Notes under the pieces: model-generated | Database searches by the model: none | The model's input: the letters and a program-made list of their open reading frames with translations, nothing else | Told to the model about the DNA's origin: nothing | Shown here: positions 1 to 8,981 of the stretch, one piece after another | Position numbering within the stretch: position 1 is the stretch's first letter | How the letters are laid out: each line of letters begins with the position of its first letter | Assembly (NCBI GenBank): GCA_020439995.1 | Contig: JAGROY010000093.1 | Coordinates: forward strand, 1 to 40,405 | Direction: 5' to 3' | Length of the DNA: 40,405 bases | Source of the DNA: Verrucomicrobiia bacterium | GTDB lineage: Bacteria; Verrucomicrobiota; Verrucomicrobiia; Verrucomicrobiales; DEV007 | Program-made: the position numbers and the translations under genes

Positions 1-78
1 TCGCTACTTGCGTAAACCCTGGGCATCATCCCGTCACTTCTCACTTTCCCTCGCGGGCGTCCGGGGCTAGGGAGCAGG

Positions 79-843
79 ATGGCAATGAAAAAAGCTGCTG
101 TCATCCCATCCTACAAAGCCGAAAAGACGCTGCGAGGCGTCATTGAAACCCTGCCGCCCAAACTGCTGGAAAGCGGCGGGGCGATCATCGTGAACGACGC
201 CAGCCCGGACCGCACCGGCGCGGTGGCCGATTCTCTGGCGCAGGAATTTCCCAACGTGCACGTCTGCCATCATGAGAAAAACCGTGGCTACGGAGGCGCG
301 CTGAAAACGGGCCTGCGCTATGGCATCGATCATGGCTTCGACATTCTGTCGGTAGTGCACTCGGACGGACAGTATGCGCCGCACCTGGCTCTCGAACTCT
401 GCAAGCCGATCGAGTTCGGCGATACCGAGATCGTTCAAGGTTCACGCATGAAAGGGGGCGGTGCCCGCGAAGGCGGAATGCCGCTGACCCGCTACCTGCC
501 AAACCGGATTTTGACATCGATGGAAAATGTGGTGTTCGGCACGCACATGGCGGAGTTCCATAGCGGCTACATGATCTATTCGCGCAAGCTGCTCGAGCAG
601 GTACCCTTTGAGAAAATCCAGGACAACTACAACTTCGACGCCGAGATGATCATCCTGGCGCACCTCTGCGGAATCCGTTGTGCCGAGGTGGCCATTCCCA
701 CCCGCTACGATGACGAAGTCTCAAGCCTGAATCCGATTCCTTACGGGCTGAACGTGCTCAAGATGATGTGGAATTTCACCACAGGTCACTACCGACAGCT
801 GATTGACGAACACGAAGCGGCTCTAACCTCTTTTAGAACTTAG
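79..843 (+). CDS. Glycosyltransferase family 2 (dolichol-phosphate mannosyltransferase-like)
   Basis: This 254-residue soluble protein has the GT-A fold signatures of family 2 glycosyltransferases. An N-terminal beta strand (AAVIPSYKAE, 6-15) is followed by VNDASPD (39-45), NRGYGGALKTGL (68-79), a metal/nucleotide-sugar site at SDGQY (95-99, in place of the commoner DADGQ) and QGSR (120-123). The layout matches DPM1/GtrB-like enzymes that transfer a sugar from a nucleotide donor to a polyprenyl phosphate, but it lacks the C-terminal membrane helices that GtrB has. The start at 79 has a GGGAGCAGG element just upstream; an ATG at 85 is an equally possible start. The gene lies 22 bases before a polytopic GT-C-like protein, so the two may form a donor/transferase pair in envelope glycan assembly (inference). 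The exact sugar cannot be told from sequence. Confidence 0.88.
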   Translation: MAMKKAAVIPSYKAEKTLRGVIETLPPKLLESGGAIIVNDASPDRTGAVADSLAQEFPNVHVCHHEKNRGYGGALKTGLRYGIDHGFDILSVVHSDGQYAPHLALELCKPIEFGDTEIVQGSRMKGGGAREGGMPLTRYLPNRILTSMENVVFGTHMAEFHSGYMIYSRKLLEQVPFEKIQDNYNFDAEMIILAHLCGIRCAEVAIPTRYDDEVSSLNPIPYGLNVLKMMWNFTTGHYRQLIDEHEAALTSFRT

Positions 844-865
844 GATTTGAAATTTCCCGAAAGAA

Positions 866-2836
866 ATGGCTGCCCAAAAGAAAAAGAGGCCCACCTCTGT
901 CAGCGAACAGGAATCGCTCATCCGCAAGCGCTATGACCTGCGCTATTGGATCTTTTACGCGATTCTAGGTGGCCTTTTTATTGGTTTACTTTCTTATGCG
1001 CACAGGAGCGTAGACCCCGAACGGATCGAGCGCCGGATCGATGCGCGCATCGCCGAAGGCAAGCGAGTTCCGATCAAGTATTACATCGCGCTGGAGCTGC
1101 CACGTGCCGCGCGGTCGAACGCGATTTTGCTGGGCGGGTGCGCCTTGATCGCCCTGGTCGCGCTGCGCAGAATTCGTCGGCCGGAACTGGTCGATCCGCC
1201 GGATCCTGCACATGCAAACAGCAAGCTGCGCAAAGTGACGCCATTCGCAATGGCGGCCATTGCCGGCGTGGTCATCGTCTGGAGCGGCATCGCCAATGCC
1301 CCTAGATTATCATCGAGCTTGTGGGGGGATGAGGAGTACACCACGCGGCAGTTCGTGGTCGGTGAGTTTCAGGTGAATGAAAACACGAAGACACTGGAGT
1401 ATGTGCCACACACCTGGAGCGAGGCCTTCTTCGACATGCACAACACGAACAACCATGTGCTCAACACGCTACTGTCGAAGCTAAGTCACGAATTTTTCAC
1501 CAAGCCCCCCACCCCGGCAGATGACGGGCTCTACTTTAGCGAAGCCGTGCTGCGCTGGCCCGGATACGTTGCAGGCTTGGGAGCCATTGCCGCACTCACT
1601 TGGTGCCTGTGGACACTAGGACTTCGCCACGCCGCCATCATTGCCCCTTTTCTGCTGGCACTACATCCCTGGTATGTGCGCTACGCGACCGAGCTGCGCG
1701 GCTATACCTACGTCCTGCTGTTCATTCCGCTCGCGACGGGGCTCCTTTGGAATGCCGTTCGTCGCGGCCACTGGGGCTGGTGGGCGCTGTATGGCTTCAG
1801 CCAGATCGGCTTATTCTATTCTTACCTTGGCTGCCTGCACATCCTCATCAGCCTGAACCTTGCAGGAATCCTGTGGATCTGGTTTCAACATCAATCCATG
1901 CGCGAGCAACGCTGGGTGCTCACTGCGCGGTTCGCCCTGACCAACGCTCTCGCCGCCATGACGCTCTGGCAACTCTACGCTCCGTGCGTGCCACAGATCC
2001 AGACGTTCATGCAAAGCGACCGCTTCAAGGGAACCGTTACGGGCGCCTGGATGCTAGATGCACTTGCGTCCCTTTTCACCGGCATGCGCTGGTTGCCATT
2101 CTCAGAGGAAAATCCACTCGCCCTGTCCTGGCATGCGCTTCTGCGCAGCGGTACCCAGGGCCTGACAGGCTTCGGAACTCTGGTTTTCATCGTGGCAATG
2201 TTAGGGCTGGGTATCTGGGCGCTTGCGAAAAGAGATACCGCATCGCGCATTCTGTTGATTCCGCTGCTACTACCGGCACCGCTGTTCTTTGCGCAGGCGA
2301 TGGCTGGCGGCAACAAACTTTACCTCTGGTATCTTATCATCGGCCTCCCCGGCATCATCACGCTCATAGCGGTGGGCATGGGTGAAGCCGGTAGACTACT
2401 CCGCAGGCCCGTCGCCGCACTTGCGGTTCCCGTGCTTTTTCTATCGATGTTCGGGGTGTCAACCTGGGCCCAACGCGCGAACTACCGGAAGCATTCCATT
2501 GAACCTCTCCAGGAATCCGTCAGCTACTACCGCCAGAACCTGAACCCGCTTGCCCCGGCAAATGAAGATATCGTGTCGATTGAGGTCTTCATGCACCCGC
2601 GCGGCTACGATCCGCTGGCGATCCGCGTCCACTCATTCGAAGAGTTCAGAGAGCAGCTCGACGAAGCCCGAGCAAAGGGCCTCCCAGTCTTCGTTAACCT
2701 GGCTCTTATCGAACTCGCCCGTAAAGAAATCCCCGACATCATGGAGGTGCTGGACAATCCAGAAATGTTCACTCCTCTTGGCGTCCTTTACGGGCAGGAC
2801 GAACCGTGCACCCGGCATGTGTTCCGCATGCGATAG
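866..2836 (+). CDS. Polytopic membrane protein, GT39/GT-C-like glycosyltransferase
   Basis: This is a 656-residue protein with about ten hydrophobic segments. It has a cytoplasmic Lys-rich N-terminus, a first helix near 28-46, another near 85-100, and then many helices between 230 and 540. After the third helix comes SLWGDEEYTTR (150-161), resembling the first-loop D-E motif that binds metal and the lipid-linked donor in GT39/GT83-type (PMT, ArnT-like) GT-C enzymes. NTNNHVLNTLL (193-203) resembles the N-H-x-L segment common after that loop. The C-terminal 120 residues form a soluble, probably extracytoplasmic domain of unknown role. It follows a family 2 glycosyltransferase by 22 bases in the same orientation. 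The likely role is transfer of a sugar from a polyprenyl-phosphate donor to an envelope acceptor; the acceptor is unknown. Confidence 0.75.
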   Translation: MAAQKKKRPTSVSEQESLIRKRYDLRYWIFYAILGGLFIGLLSYAHRSVDPERIERRIDARIAEGKRVPIKYYIALELPRAARSNAILLGGCALIALVALRRIRRPELVDPPDPAHANSKLRKVTPFAMAAIAGVVIVWSGIANAPRLSSSLWGDEEYTTRQFVVGEFQVNENTKTLEYVPHTWSEAFFDMHNTNNHVLNTLLSKLSHEFFTKPPTPADDGLYFSEAVLRWPGYVAGLGAIAALTWCLWTLGLRHAAIIAPFLLALHPWYVRYATELRGYTYVLLFIPLATGLLWNAVRRGHWGWWALYGFSQIGLFYSYLGCLHILISLNLAGILWIWFQHQSMREQRWVLTARFALTNALAAMTLWQLYAPCVPQIQTFMQSDRFKGTVTGAWMLDALASLFTGMRWLPFSEENPLALSWHALLRSGTQGLTGFGTLVFIVAMLGLGIWALAKRDTASRILLIPLLLPAPLFFAQAMAGGNKLYLWYLIIGLPGIITLIAVGMGEAGRLLRRPVAALAVPVLFLSMFGVSTWAQRANYRKHSIEPLQESVSYYRQNLNPLAPANEDIVSIEVFMHPRGYDPLAIRVHSFEEFREQLDEARAKGLPVFVNLALIELARKEIPDIMEVLDNPEMFTPLGVLYGQDEPCTRHVFRMR

Positions 2837-2918
2837 GCGGGTCTAAGCTCGAATCCTAAATAAAGTCCGCCCCCCATCTACCCGCCGGAGTTTGAATTTG
2901 CCTCTTTCCAGCTCAGGT

Positions 2919-4295
2919 CTACACCAGTTCTGAAATGATGGCACCATCTTCGACCATGGCGACTGGTCGACCGGTGTGATTGAGGAAGCTCTGCTTTGGA
3001 TCGACGCCAAGTATATGATAGATCGTGTGGTGAATATCTCCCGGAGTGACCGGGCGGTCGATCGGGCGTTCACCTAGACGATCAGTGGCACCGACGATCT
3101 GCCCTCCTTTGATGCCGCCGCCTCCCATCACGCAGAACATGGCATTGCCCCAGTGATCGCGACCGGGAGTCCCCTGACTGCCCGGCGGGCCACCGTTGCC
3201 GCCATCGTTCATCTTGGGCGTACGGCTGAATTCGCCGCAGATGACGACCATGACTTTCTCGTCTAGCCCGAGTCTTGAGAGGTCGGTAAAGAGCCCGTGC
3301 ACCGCACGATCGAGGCGCGGCAAGTAATCTTCCATTCCTGTTTTGAGGTTCCAGTGATGGTCCCAACCGCCCATGTGGACAGTGACAAACGTGGCACCAG
3401 CCTGAACCAGTCGCCGTGCAAGCAGTGCACTCTGGCCCCAGTCATGCCGCCCGTAGAGATCACGAATAGCGGGATCTTCGCTTCCGATGTCGAATGCCTT
3501 GCGCGCTTCCGCGCCCGTGACCAGATCATAGGCCCGCTGGTCAAAACGATCCATCGATTCCATGATTCCCGAGGCATCGAGACTGCGCTGGAAGCCATCG
3601 AGGTGGTGCGCTAGACTACGCCGGTCTTCAAGCCTGGCGAGGCTCAGGCCACCAGCAAGACTAACGTCCTCGACGCGATAGTTGTCAGCATTCGGGCTGC
3701 CGCCGACTTCAAATGGCCCAAAGGTGCGCCCGAGATAACTGCCGCCGAAGTATCCGGGCCGCAGGCCGACCGTGCTCGAGTACGGAACGGCGATGTGCGC
3801 CGGGATGCCCGGCTTGCGCGCCCCACACATTTTTGCAGCGATGGCGCTAAGGCCTGGATTCTTTTGTGAAGTGTCGGCACCATTGGCTCCACCCCTGCTC
3901 GTCAGAAGTTTGTGGGCGGCCGCAAAGTGATCGCCATCGTCATGATGCAGCGAACGGACGATCGAAAACTTGTCCGCGATCTTCGCCTGCAACGGAAACA
4001 ACTCACTGATCTCAATGCCCGGGACGTTGGTCTTGATAGGGCGCCAGATGCCACGGTACTCAGAGGGTGCATCAGGCTTGAGGTCGTAAAGATCCATGTG
4101 CCCGGGCCCGCCGTCCAGCCAGAGCAGAATCACTGATGTGTCTTTCTTCGGTCGGGCGGTCTCAGGATCGCTGGCTGCGCGTAACACTGAACCCAGTCCT
4201 GTAGAAGTCATGCCCGCAACTCCGATTTGAAGAAAATGCCGACGGCTGATTCCGTCGCAGTAGCGACCAGTGGAAGTGGATTCGACTCGAAACAT
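2919..4295 (-). CDS. DUF1501 family protein, Tat-exported
   Basis: This 458-residue protein belongs to the DUF1501 family, abundant in Planctomycetes and Verrucomicrobia and related in fold to alkaline phosphatases/sulfatases. The N-terminus carries a twin-arginine signal (SRRHFLQIG, 17-25) followed by a hydrophobic stretch and an Ala-rich region, so it is probably exported folded. The body holds family hallmarks: LLWLDGGPGHMDLYDLKP near 57-74, SLHHDDGDHFAAAHKLLT, VHMGGWDHHWN and GEFSRTPKMN. The start at 4295 is well supported by an AAAGGAG Shine-Dalgarno sequence seven bases upstream (4303-4309 on the complementary strand). It follows the Gfo/Idh/MocA gene by 146 bases on the same strand, a pairing common in these phyla and often near polysaccharide-degradation loci. 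Its biochemical function is not established. Confidence 0.9.
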   Translation of the reverse strand: MFRVESTSTGRYCDGISRRHFLQIGVAGMTSTGLGSVLRAASDPETARPKKDTSVILLWLDGGPGHMDLYDLKPDAPSEYRGIWRPIKTNVPGIEISELFPLQAKIADKFSIVRSLHHDDGDHFAAAHKLLTSRGGANGADTSQKNPGLSAIAAKMCGARKPGIPAHIAVPYSSTVGLRPGYFGGSYLGRTFGPFEVGGSPNADNYRVEDVSLAGGLSLARLEDRRSLAHHLDGFQRSLDASGIMESMDRFDQRAYDLVTGAEARKAFDIGSEDPAIRDLYGRHDWGQSALLARRLVQAGATFVTVHMGGWDHHWNLKTGMEDYLPRLDRAVHGLFTDLSRLGLDEKVMVVICGEFSRTPKMNDGGNGGPPGSQGTPGRDHWGNAMFCVMGGGGIKGGQIVGATDRLGERPIDRPVTPGDIHHTIYHILGVDPKQSFLNHTGRPVAMVEDGAIISELV

Positions 4296-4441
4296 ATAGG
4301 TGCTCCTTTGCTTGCCGTTAGGGTGTTGATAGCGATGCGGTGGCCGTGAAACATTGTCAACGTGGAACCACTTTGGGCCCTAATCCGCCTCATCCACCAC
4401 CAGTAGTGCCGAGGCGACTGAGATCGCCCCCATAGCTTGGA

Positions 4442-5422
4442 TCAAATCTCCAAATCGACTTCGCAGCGACGGTCGATCGCATCTTCGATTGCCTCGACAA
4501 TGCGTAAGCAAGTGATTGCATCGTCAATCGTTGATGGTGGAGGAGTGCCTTTGCGAACACATTCGTCGATGAAGAACCGAACTTCGTTTTCGATGTGAAA
4601 ATGGTAAGCCGAGTAGGTGTGTGAGTGCACGACCGCTTTAGCGTTCTCCACCCAATCGTTATACGAGAATCGGGTCGAGCCCTTGGTGCCCATGACTTTC
4701 ACAAAAAAGGACCACGCGTCTGAGGAATGGTCATCATTGGCAAAGCTGGCGCCGATATGTGCAAGCCCTCCATTCGCAAGACGCATGGTCACCATCGCGA
4801 GATCGTCTTCGGTGTGGGTCTCGTAGCTGAAGATCGATTTCATGGCGCTGAGGCTCACAGGCTTCCCCACTAGATAGAGCAGGATGTAAAGGTGGTGAAT
4901 CATCAACTGGCGAATCACCCCAGGATAGCGACACGCCACTTCCTCCGGATGGTCGATATTGAACATGATGTAGACCTGGGCGATGTCACCGAGCCGCCCG
5001 TCGTCGATCATGATCTTCGTGCGCCGCAGGCTGTCCTCATGGATGTAGTTGTGGCCCGGCATGATGGCGACTCCCCTGCTCTTAGCCGTGTCACGCAGAT
5101 CCTCCAGCTCTGCGATGGTCACAGCTACTGGCTTCTCCACCAGCACATGCTTCCCCGCATCCATCGCCATCATCGCATAGTGGTGATGGCTCTCCATCGG
5201 CGTGAGGACAAAGATCACATCGATTGCCGGATCGTCGACGAGGGCGTCAATCGAGTCGTAAACAGAACATCCGAACAGTTCACTTTTCTCCCGATTCAGG
5301 TTTCCGTCAGGACTCCACAGGCCCGCCAGTTCCATTCCAGGCAATCGTCCGATGGCAGCGCCGTGCAGGAAGGCAATATCACCTGCCCCAATGAAAGCTA
5401 TTCTAATCAATCTGTCGTACAT
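4442..5422 (-). CDS. Gfo/Idh/MocA family NAD(P)-dependent oxidoreductase
   Basis: The product has 326 residues, typical of the family. The N-terminal Rossmann fold shows GAGDIA (12-17), and the nucleotide-binding domain ends in EKP (96-98) within HVLVEKPVAVT, whose Lys is the usual catalytic residue. The C-terminal half (about 125-320) is the alpha/beta substrate domain. Members oxidise or reduce sugars, inositols or similar polyols. No signal peptide is present, so it is cytoplasmic. The gene is transcribed towards the DUF1501 gene and divergently from a GAF-domain gene, with a 142-base shared intergenic region. The substrate cannot be deduced. Confidence 0.9.
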   Translation of the reverse strand: MYDRLIRIAFIGAGDIAFLHGAAIGRLPGMELAGLWSPDGNLNREKSELFGCSVYDSIDALVDDPAIDVIFVLTPMESHHHYAMMAMDAGKHVLVEKPVAVTIAELEDLRDTAKSRGVAIMPGHNYIHEDSLRRTKIMIDDGRLGDIAQVYIMFNIDHPEEVACRYPGVIRQLMIHHLYILLYLVGKPVSLSAMKSIFSYETHTEDDLAMVTMRLANGGLAHIGASFANDDHSSDAWSFFVKVMGTKGSTRFSYNDWVENAKAVVHSHTYSAYHFHIENEVRFFIDECVRKGTPPPSTIDDAITCLRIVEAIEDAIDRRCEVDLEI

Positions 5423-5564
5423 TCCATCGATTTATCCCAACTAGGGAAAACTTGCAGTCCAAATCCGGCTCGTCTCCCCCATTTTTCCACGCACTTCAAT
5501 CTGTGACAGATCGAGTTGTATGCGCTACGTTTCACCAACGGAGAAACCCTTCCAATCCCACATC

Positions 5565-6023
5565 ATGAAAGACCTCGACCTTACACAGCCTCTCGCTGCA
5601 TTAGAAACCGACGAAGAGTGGACAGAGTTGCTTGAGCAGATCATCGCAGCGATGGGATGTACCACTGGAACGCTACATCGGTACGATCCCGAGCCGAAGC
5701 TCCTCAGGATGCTAGCGCAGAAAGGGATTCCTGATGAGCTGATGTCAAAAGTGCAGGAGATCCCGATCGGCAAAGGCATCGCCGGGGCAGCCGCTCAGAA
5801 TCGGAGTGCAGTGCAACTTTGCAATCTGCAGACGGACACATCCGGCGTGGCCCGGCCCGATGCGAAAAAGACCCACGTGTCCGGCTCACTGGCCGTGCCG
5901 ATACTGGATGGCGAAGAGCTCCGGGGAACACTCGGAGTGGGCATGCATGATCCGCACGAGTTCAACGAGGAGGAGACTGAGAAAATGTGGAGCATCGCCC
6001 GATGGCTGGCAAAGGCGATCTAG
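5565..6023 (+). CDS. Small GAF domain protein
   Basis: The product of 152 residues (167 if an upstream ATG at 5520 is used) is almost entirely one GAF domain. Recognisable parts are the helix LAALETDEEWTELLEQI, the core GTLHRYDPEPKLLRMLAQKGIP, the central IPIGKGIAGAAAQN, and SLAVPILDGEELRGTLGVG near the end. GAF domains bind small ligands or sense redox state; no output domain is attached. I chose 5565 because MKDLDLTQPLAALETDEEW begins where the domain begins, but neither start has a clear ribosome site. It is divergent from the oxidoreductase and converges on the CorC-like gene. Confidence 0.75.
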   Translation: MKDLDLTQPLAALETDEEWTELLEQIIAAMGCTTGTLHRYDPEPKLLRMLAQKGIPDELMSKVQEIPIGKGIAGAAAQNRSAVQLCNLQTDTSGVARPDAKKTHVSGSLAVPILDGEELRGTLGVGMHDPHEFNEEETEKMWSIARWLAKAI

Positions 6024-6040
6024 AGCAAGCGTAGCTTTAG
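6020..6040. terminator. Weak hairpin between converging genes
   Basis: CTAGAGC and GCTTTAG flank a 7-base loop, giving a seven-pair stem with one G-T position, followed by TTTAACC. It sits in the 18-base gap between the GAF gene and the converging CorC-like gene, and could end either transcript. The stem is AT-rich and weak. Confidence 0.3.
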
Positions 6041-6041
6041 T

Positions 6042-7379
6042 TTAACCTTCCGCCTGTTCGGAGTCGGTCGCCGCCTCTTCGACTTGTTCAATTGGTTCAA
6101 TCTTCACAATATTTACCCGATGGTTGGTCATCGATTCCACTGAAAAGCGGTAGCCATATTCGTCTACCGAATCACCTTTCTCGGGAATGCGCGAAAGCCG
6201 GAACATGAACAAACCGGATAAAGTGTTGGCGTCGACCTCATCCTCGAAACGAATCTCAAGGGCACGCTCGATATCACTGAGCTGCGTCCATCCATCTGCC
6301 TCCCAGTGATTGTCCACTCTGGTCAAAATGGTGTGATCCGCGACTTGGTCCAACTCGTCAGCGATGTCCCCGACGATTTCTTCGAGCAAGTCCTCCATCG
6401 TCACCACGCCGGCGAATGCGCCGTACTCGTTAATCACAATCGCCATGTGCTGGCGGGCAGTTCGCATACGCTCAAAGAGGACTCCGATGGTCTGGGTTTC
6501 GGGAACCACCAGTGGCTCGCGCACGAGTTCCGGTAAAGCGCCCTGAAGCTCCCTGACACCTTCCAGCGTGATCCGGTAGAGGTCCTTGGCGATGAGTATG
6601 CCCTTCAAGTGGGAATCGCCCCCATCCAGCACAGGGAACCGGGAATGCTCAATCTTTCCCAGCGTCTCACGTTGTTTCTCCCACGGATCCTGAAGATCGA
6701 TAAAGGCCACCTTGCCGCGGGGAACCATAATCGCCTCAACCGTGCGAGTGTCGAATTCGAACATGTTATTCAGCATCGTGGCTTTGTTGGATTCGATGCT
6801 GCCATGCTCTTCACTCGCTTCGATCAGGCCTTGAATTTCCTCGCCCGAAAGGACTTCCATGTGCGAGGCTTCTGCGACGCCGAACAGGCGCAGGATCGCG
6901 GAGCTTGCGGCGTTCAGCAGCCAGTTCAGCGGAAAAATCATGAGGTAAAAAGCGTGCAGCGGATAAGCGACCCAAAGCGCCACCGGCTCGGGCCTGCGAA
7001 TGGCGAACGTCTTTGGCACTTGCTCTCCGACGACGATATGGAGGGACGAAAAGAGGATAAAGCCAGCCAGGAAGGCAATCGTGTGCAGCATGGCATCCGG
7101 CAATCCAAGCGGATGCAGAACGGGCTCAAGAATGGCGGCAACAGTGGGCTCACCCACCCATCCGAGGCCCAGCGAAGCCATCGTGATCCCCAACTGGCAC
7201 GCCGCGAGGTAACGCTCAAGATTGACATAAATACGTCGTGTCAGCTTGGCTGCGCGACTCCCTCCATCCGCCAGCGCATCGATGCGGAAGCTCCGGATTT
7301 TCACCAAGGCGAACTCCGCAGCCACAAAAAACGCATTGGCTGCGAGGAGGAGGATGGCGATCGTGAGGTTGGTTATCAT
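6042..7379 (-). CDS. CorC/HlyC (CNNM) family membrane protein with CBS pair
   Basis: This 445-residue protein shows the three-part CNNM/TlyC layout. An N-terminal DUF21 transmembrane domain (about 1-185, four hydrophobic segments including LTIAILLLAANAFFVAAEFALVK) is followed by a CBS pair (about 205-330, containing VEAIMVPRGKVAFI and INEYGAFAGVVTMEDLLEEIVGDI) and a C-terminal CorC_HlyC transporter-associated domain (about 345-430). Relatives act in Mg2+ or Co2+ efflux; older annotations call them hemolysins. No Shine-Dalgarno sequence is visible before the ATG. The 171-base upstream region holds a repeat of TGGTC/GACCA elements (7394-7421) that could be an operator. It lies downstream of, and on the same strand as, the two-component genes, but the gap suggests a separate transcript. 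Confidence 0.88.
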   Translation of the reverse strand: MITNLTIAILLLAANAFFVAAEFALVKIRSFRIDALADGGSRAAKLTRRIYVNLERYLAACQLGITMASLGLGWVGEPTVAAILEPVLHPLGLPDAMLHTIAFLAGFILFSSLHIVVGEQVPKTFAIRRPEPVALWVAYPLHAFYLMIFPLNWLLNAASSAILRLFGVAEASHMEVLSGEEIQGLIEASEEHGSIESNKATMLNNMFEFDTRTVEAIMVPRGKVAFIDLQDPWEKQRETLGKIEHSRFPVLDGGDSHLKGILIAKDLYRITLEGVRELQGALPELVREPLVVPETQTIGVLFERMRTARQHMAIVINEYGAFAGVVTMEDLLEEIVGDIADELDQVADHTILTRVDNHWEADGWTQLSDIERALEIRFEDEVDANTLSGLFMFRLSRIPEKGDSVDEYGYRFSVESMTNHRVNIVKIEPIEQVEEAATDSEQAEG

Positions 7380-7393
7380 TTAGAGAGCAAAAA

Positions 7394-7421
7394 TGGTCAG
7401 ATTAGACCAATCTCGACCAAT
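7394..7421. promoter_or_regulatory. TGGTC/GACCA repeat upstream of the CorC-like gene
   Basis: TGGTC at 7394-7398, GACCAAT at 7405-7411 and GACCAAT at 7415-7421 lie 15-42 bases upstream of the ATG. The first two are inverted with a six-base spacer; the last two are direct repeats with a ten-base period, so all three fall on one helix face. A regulator site is plausible; no protein is assigned. Confidence 0.3.
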
Positions 7422-7550
7422 AGAAAACTGCCAAATGCTTCAGCCCTTCAGCTTTGGGCGGAAACAGGCCAATTGCTCCGCCAAACCCGAATTTTCAAAC
7501 CGTTTCCCGGCCTATTCTTAATTTCTTCGGACTGGTGTCGCGGATCAATC

Positions 7551-8981
7551 TTACTGCTTTTTGAGCCAAATCCGGAACTCTGAACCTTTTCCAGGCGCAC
7601 TGACGACCTCCGCGCGGCCGCCGTGGGCTTCGGCAATGGCCTTGACGAAACTGAGGCCAAGACCCAGCCCACGCTTGCTGCGGCTTTGATCTCCACGATA
7701 AAGGCGATCCCAAATTCGCGCCTGCTCTGAGGCTGGAATTCCTGCCCCTTCATCACGCACCGCCAGGCAGATCTCGTTCTGATCGGGTCGTTCCTGGGCA
7801 GTCACGGATACTTTCGACTGCTCAGGACTGTATTTGATAGCATTGTCCACGAGATTAGCCATCAGCCGCTGCAGCCTCCTGCGGTCCCCAGAGATGACCA
7901 TCCCTTCTGGTGCATCGAAGGAGAGTGCCACGTTACGTTCCTCTGCAACAAATTCGTACAGATCCGCGATCGTCTGGAAAAGTTCCGCGATCCAGACTTC
8001 GCCTAGCTCCAGACGCATCGTGCCTGAGTCGGCCTCGCTCAGCTCCATGAGATGGTCTAACATTTGCAAAACTTCTTCCGATTCCTCCAGGCAATCGATC
8101 AACGATTCACGATCTTCCGGGGATCCGTTATCGCGGGCCAATGCCTGCTCGACAGTGCCGCGCAGCCGTGTCATCGGTGTGCGCAGGTCGTGTGCCACGC
8201 TGTCGAGCGAGTGATGCATGGCATCGATCAGCCGCTGATTCTTCGCCAGCAGGCGATTGAAGAGTTCGACCAGCGCATTGAGTTCGTTTGAGCCGCGCTT
8301 AGGCTCGACCCTTTGCCGCAAATCGCCGGTGCGAAGGATCTCCTGAATCGTGAAAATCAGCCGCCGGATCGGTGCCATCGCTCGGAAGCCGACGAACACG
8401 CTTCCCACAAGCCCGAGCAGCAGCACTGGCACTGCCGCAGTGCCGATGATACGCCGAAAGTGCTGGAGCACAATCTCGCCAGCTTCCGAACTTTTCCCGG
8501 CCTGAATAAGCAGACCCGGGCCAAGCGGTTGAGACACCACCGACCAGAGGTGCGGCTCCTTTTCACCGAAGCTAAAGTTGCCTTCAACAGGCTCAGGCGG
8601 GAGTAGGCGTAAATCGGAAGGCTCCAGCATTGATGTGCCCCGCGGATTGCTGAAAAAATTTGCATCTCCATTGGCGGCGACGACACGCAGAAACATGACT
8701 TCTGGAATCTGATTACTCTGCGCGGTGAAACGCGCGTTCAGCGCCCCCATCCCGCCCTCAGCGAACCATGCCCGGTACTCATCCACCCTGTAACGCACAG
8801 TCTCCAGTTCCTGAGCGTGCACCGCATCCTTGATGAGGAAATAGGCTAAAACGAACAGAGCAAACACGCCCATCGCGAAAAACGCTGTGAAGAACAGAGC
8901 CAGGCGCAGACTAAAACCCAGCCCTATCGCACCACCATCACCGAGGTCTGGACTCTTTGTTCTACGCTTCTTTAAGAACAT
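7551..8981 (-). CDS. Membrane sensor histidine kinase (CusS-like class)
   Basis: The protein is 476 residues long. It has a first transmembrane helix at about 27-50, an extracytoplasmic sensor region of about 125 residues (51-177), a second helix at 178-200, then a HAMP linker (APIRRLIFTIQEILRTGDLR, 203-222). The dimerisation domain has the phospho-accepting His264 in SVAHDLRTPM. The ATPase domain has an N box with Asn380 (LVDNAIKYSP), G1 at DEGAGIP (410-416) and G2 at GLGLGLS (438-444). All residues needed for kinase activity are present. Its start overlaps the 3' end of the upstream response regulator by 20 bases, indicating translational coupling. The signal is unknown. Its regulator resembles CusR/CopR, so metal or envelope stress is plausible (inference). 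Confidence 0.92.
   Translation of the reverse strand: MFLKKRRTKSPDLGDGGAIGLGFSLRLALFFTAFFAMGVFALFVLAYFLIKDAVHAQELETVRYRVDEYRAWFAEGGMGALNARFTAQSNQIPEVMFLRVVAANGDANFFSNPRGTSMLEPSDLRLLPPEPVEGNFSFGEKEPHLWSVVSQPLGPGLLIQAGKSSEAGEIVLQHFRRIIGTAAVPVLLLGLVGSVFVGFRAMAPIRRLIFTIQEILRTGDLRQRVEPKRGSNELNALVELFNRLLAKNQRLIDAMHHSLDSVAHDLRTPMTRLRGTVEQALARDNGSPEDRESLIDCLEESEEVLQMLDHLMELSEADSGTMRLELGEVWIAELFQTIADLYEFVAEERNVALSFDAPEGMVISGDRRRLQRLMANLVDNAIKYSPEQSKVSVTAQERPDQNEICLAVRDEGAGIPASEQARIWDRLYRGDQSRSKRGLGLGLSFVKAIAEAHGGRAEVVSAPGKGSEFRIWLKKQ

Noticed and set aside
2..70. Open frame at the left edge ending in TAG at 68-70, as the tail of an upstream gene
   Set aside because: Only 22 codons are visible with no recognisable motif; cannot be supported.
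2836..2886. Seven-base inverted repeat GGCGGGT/ACCCGCC between converging genes, as a terminator
   Set aside because: The loop would be 37 bases and there is no T-run; not a convincing terminator.
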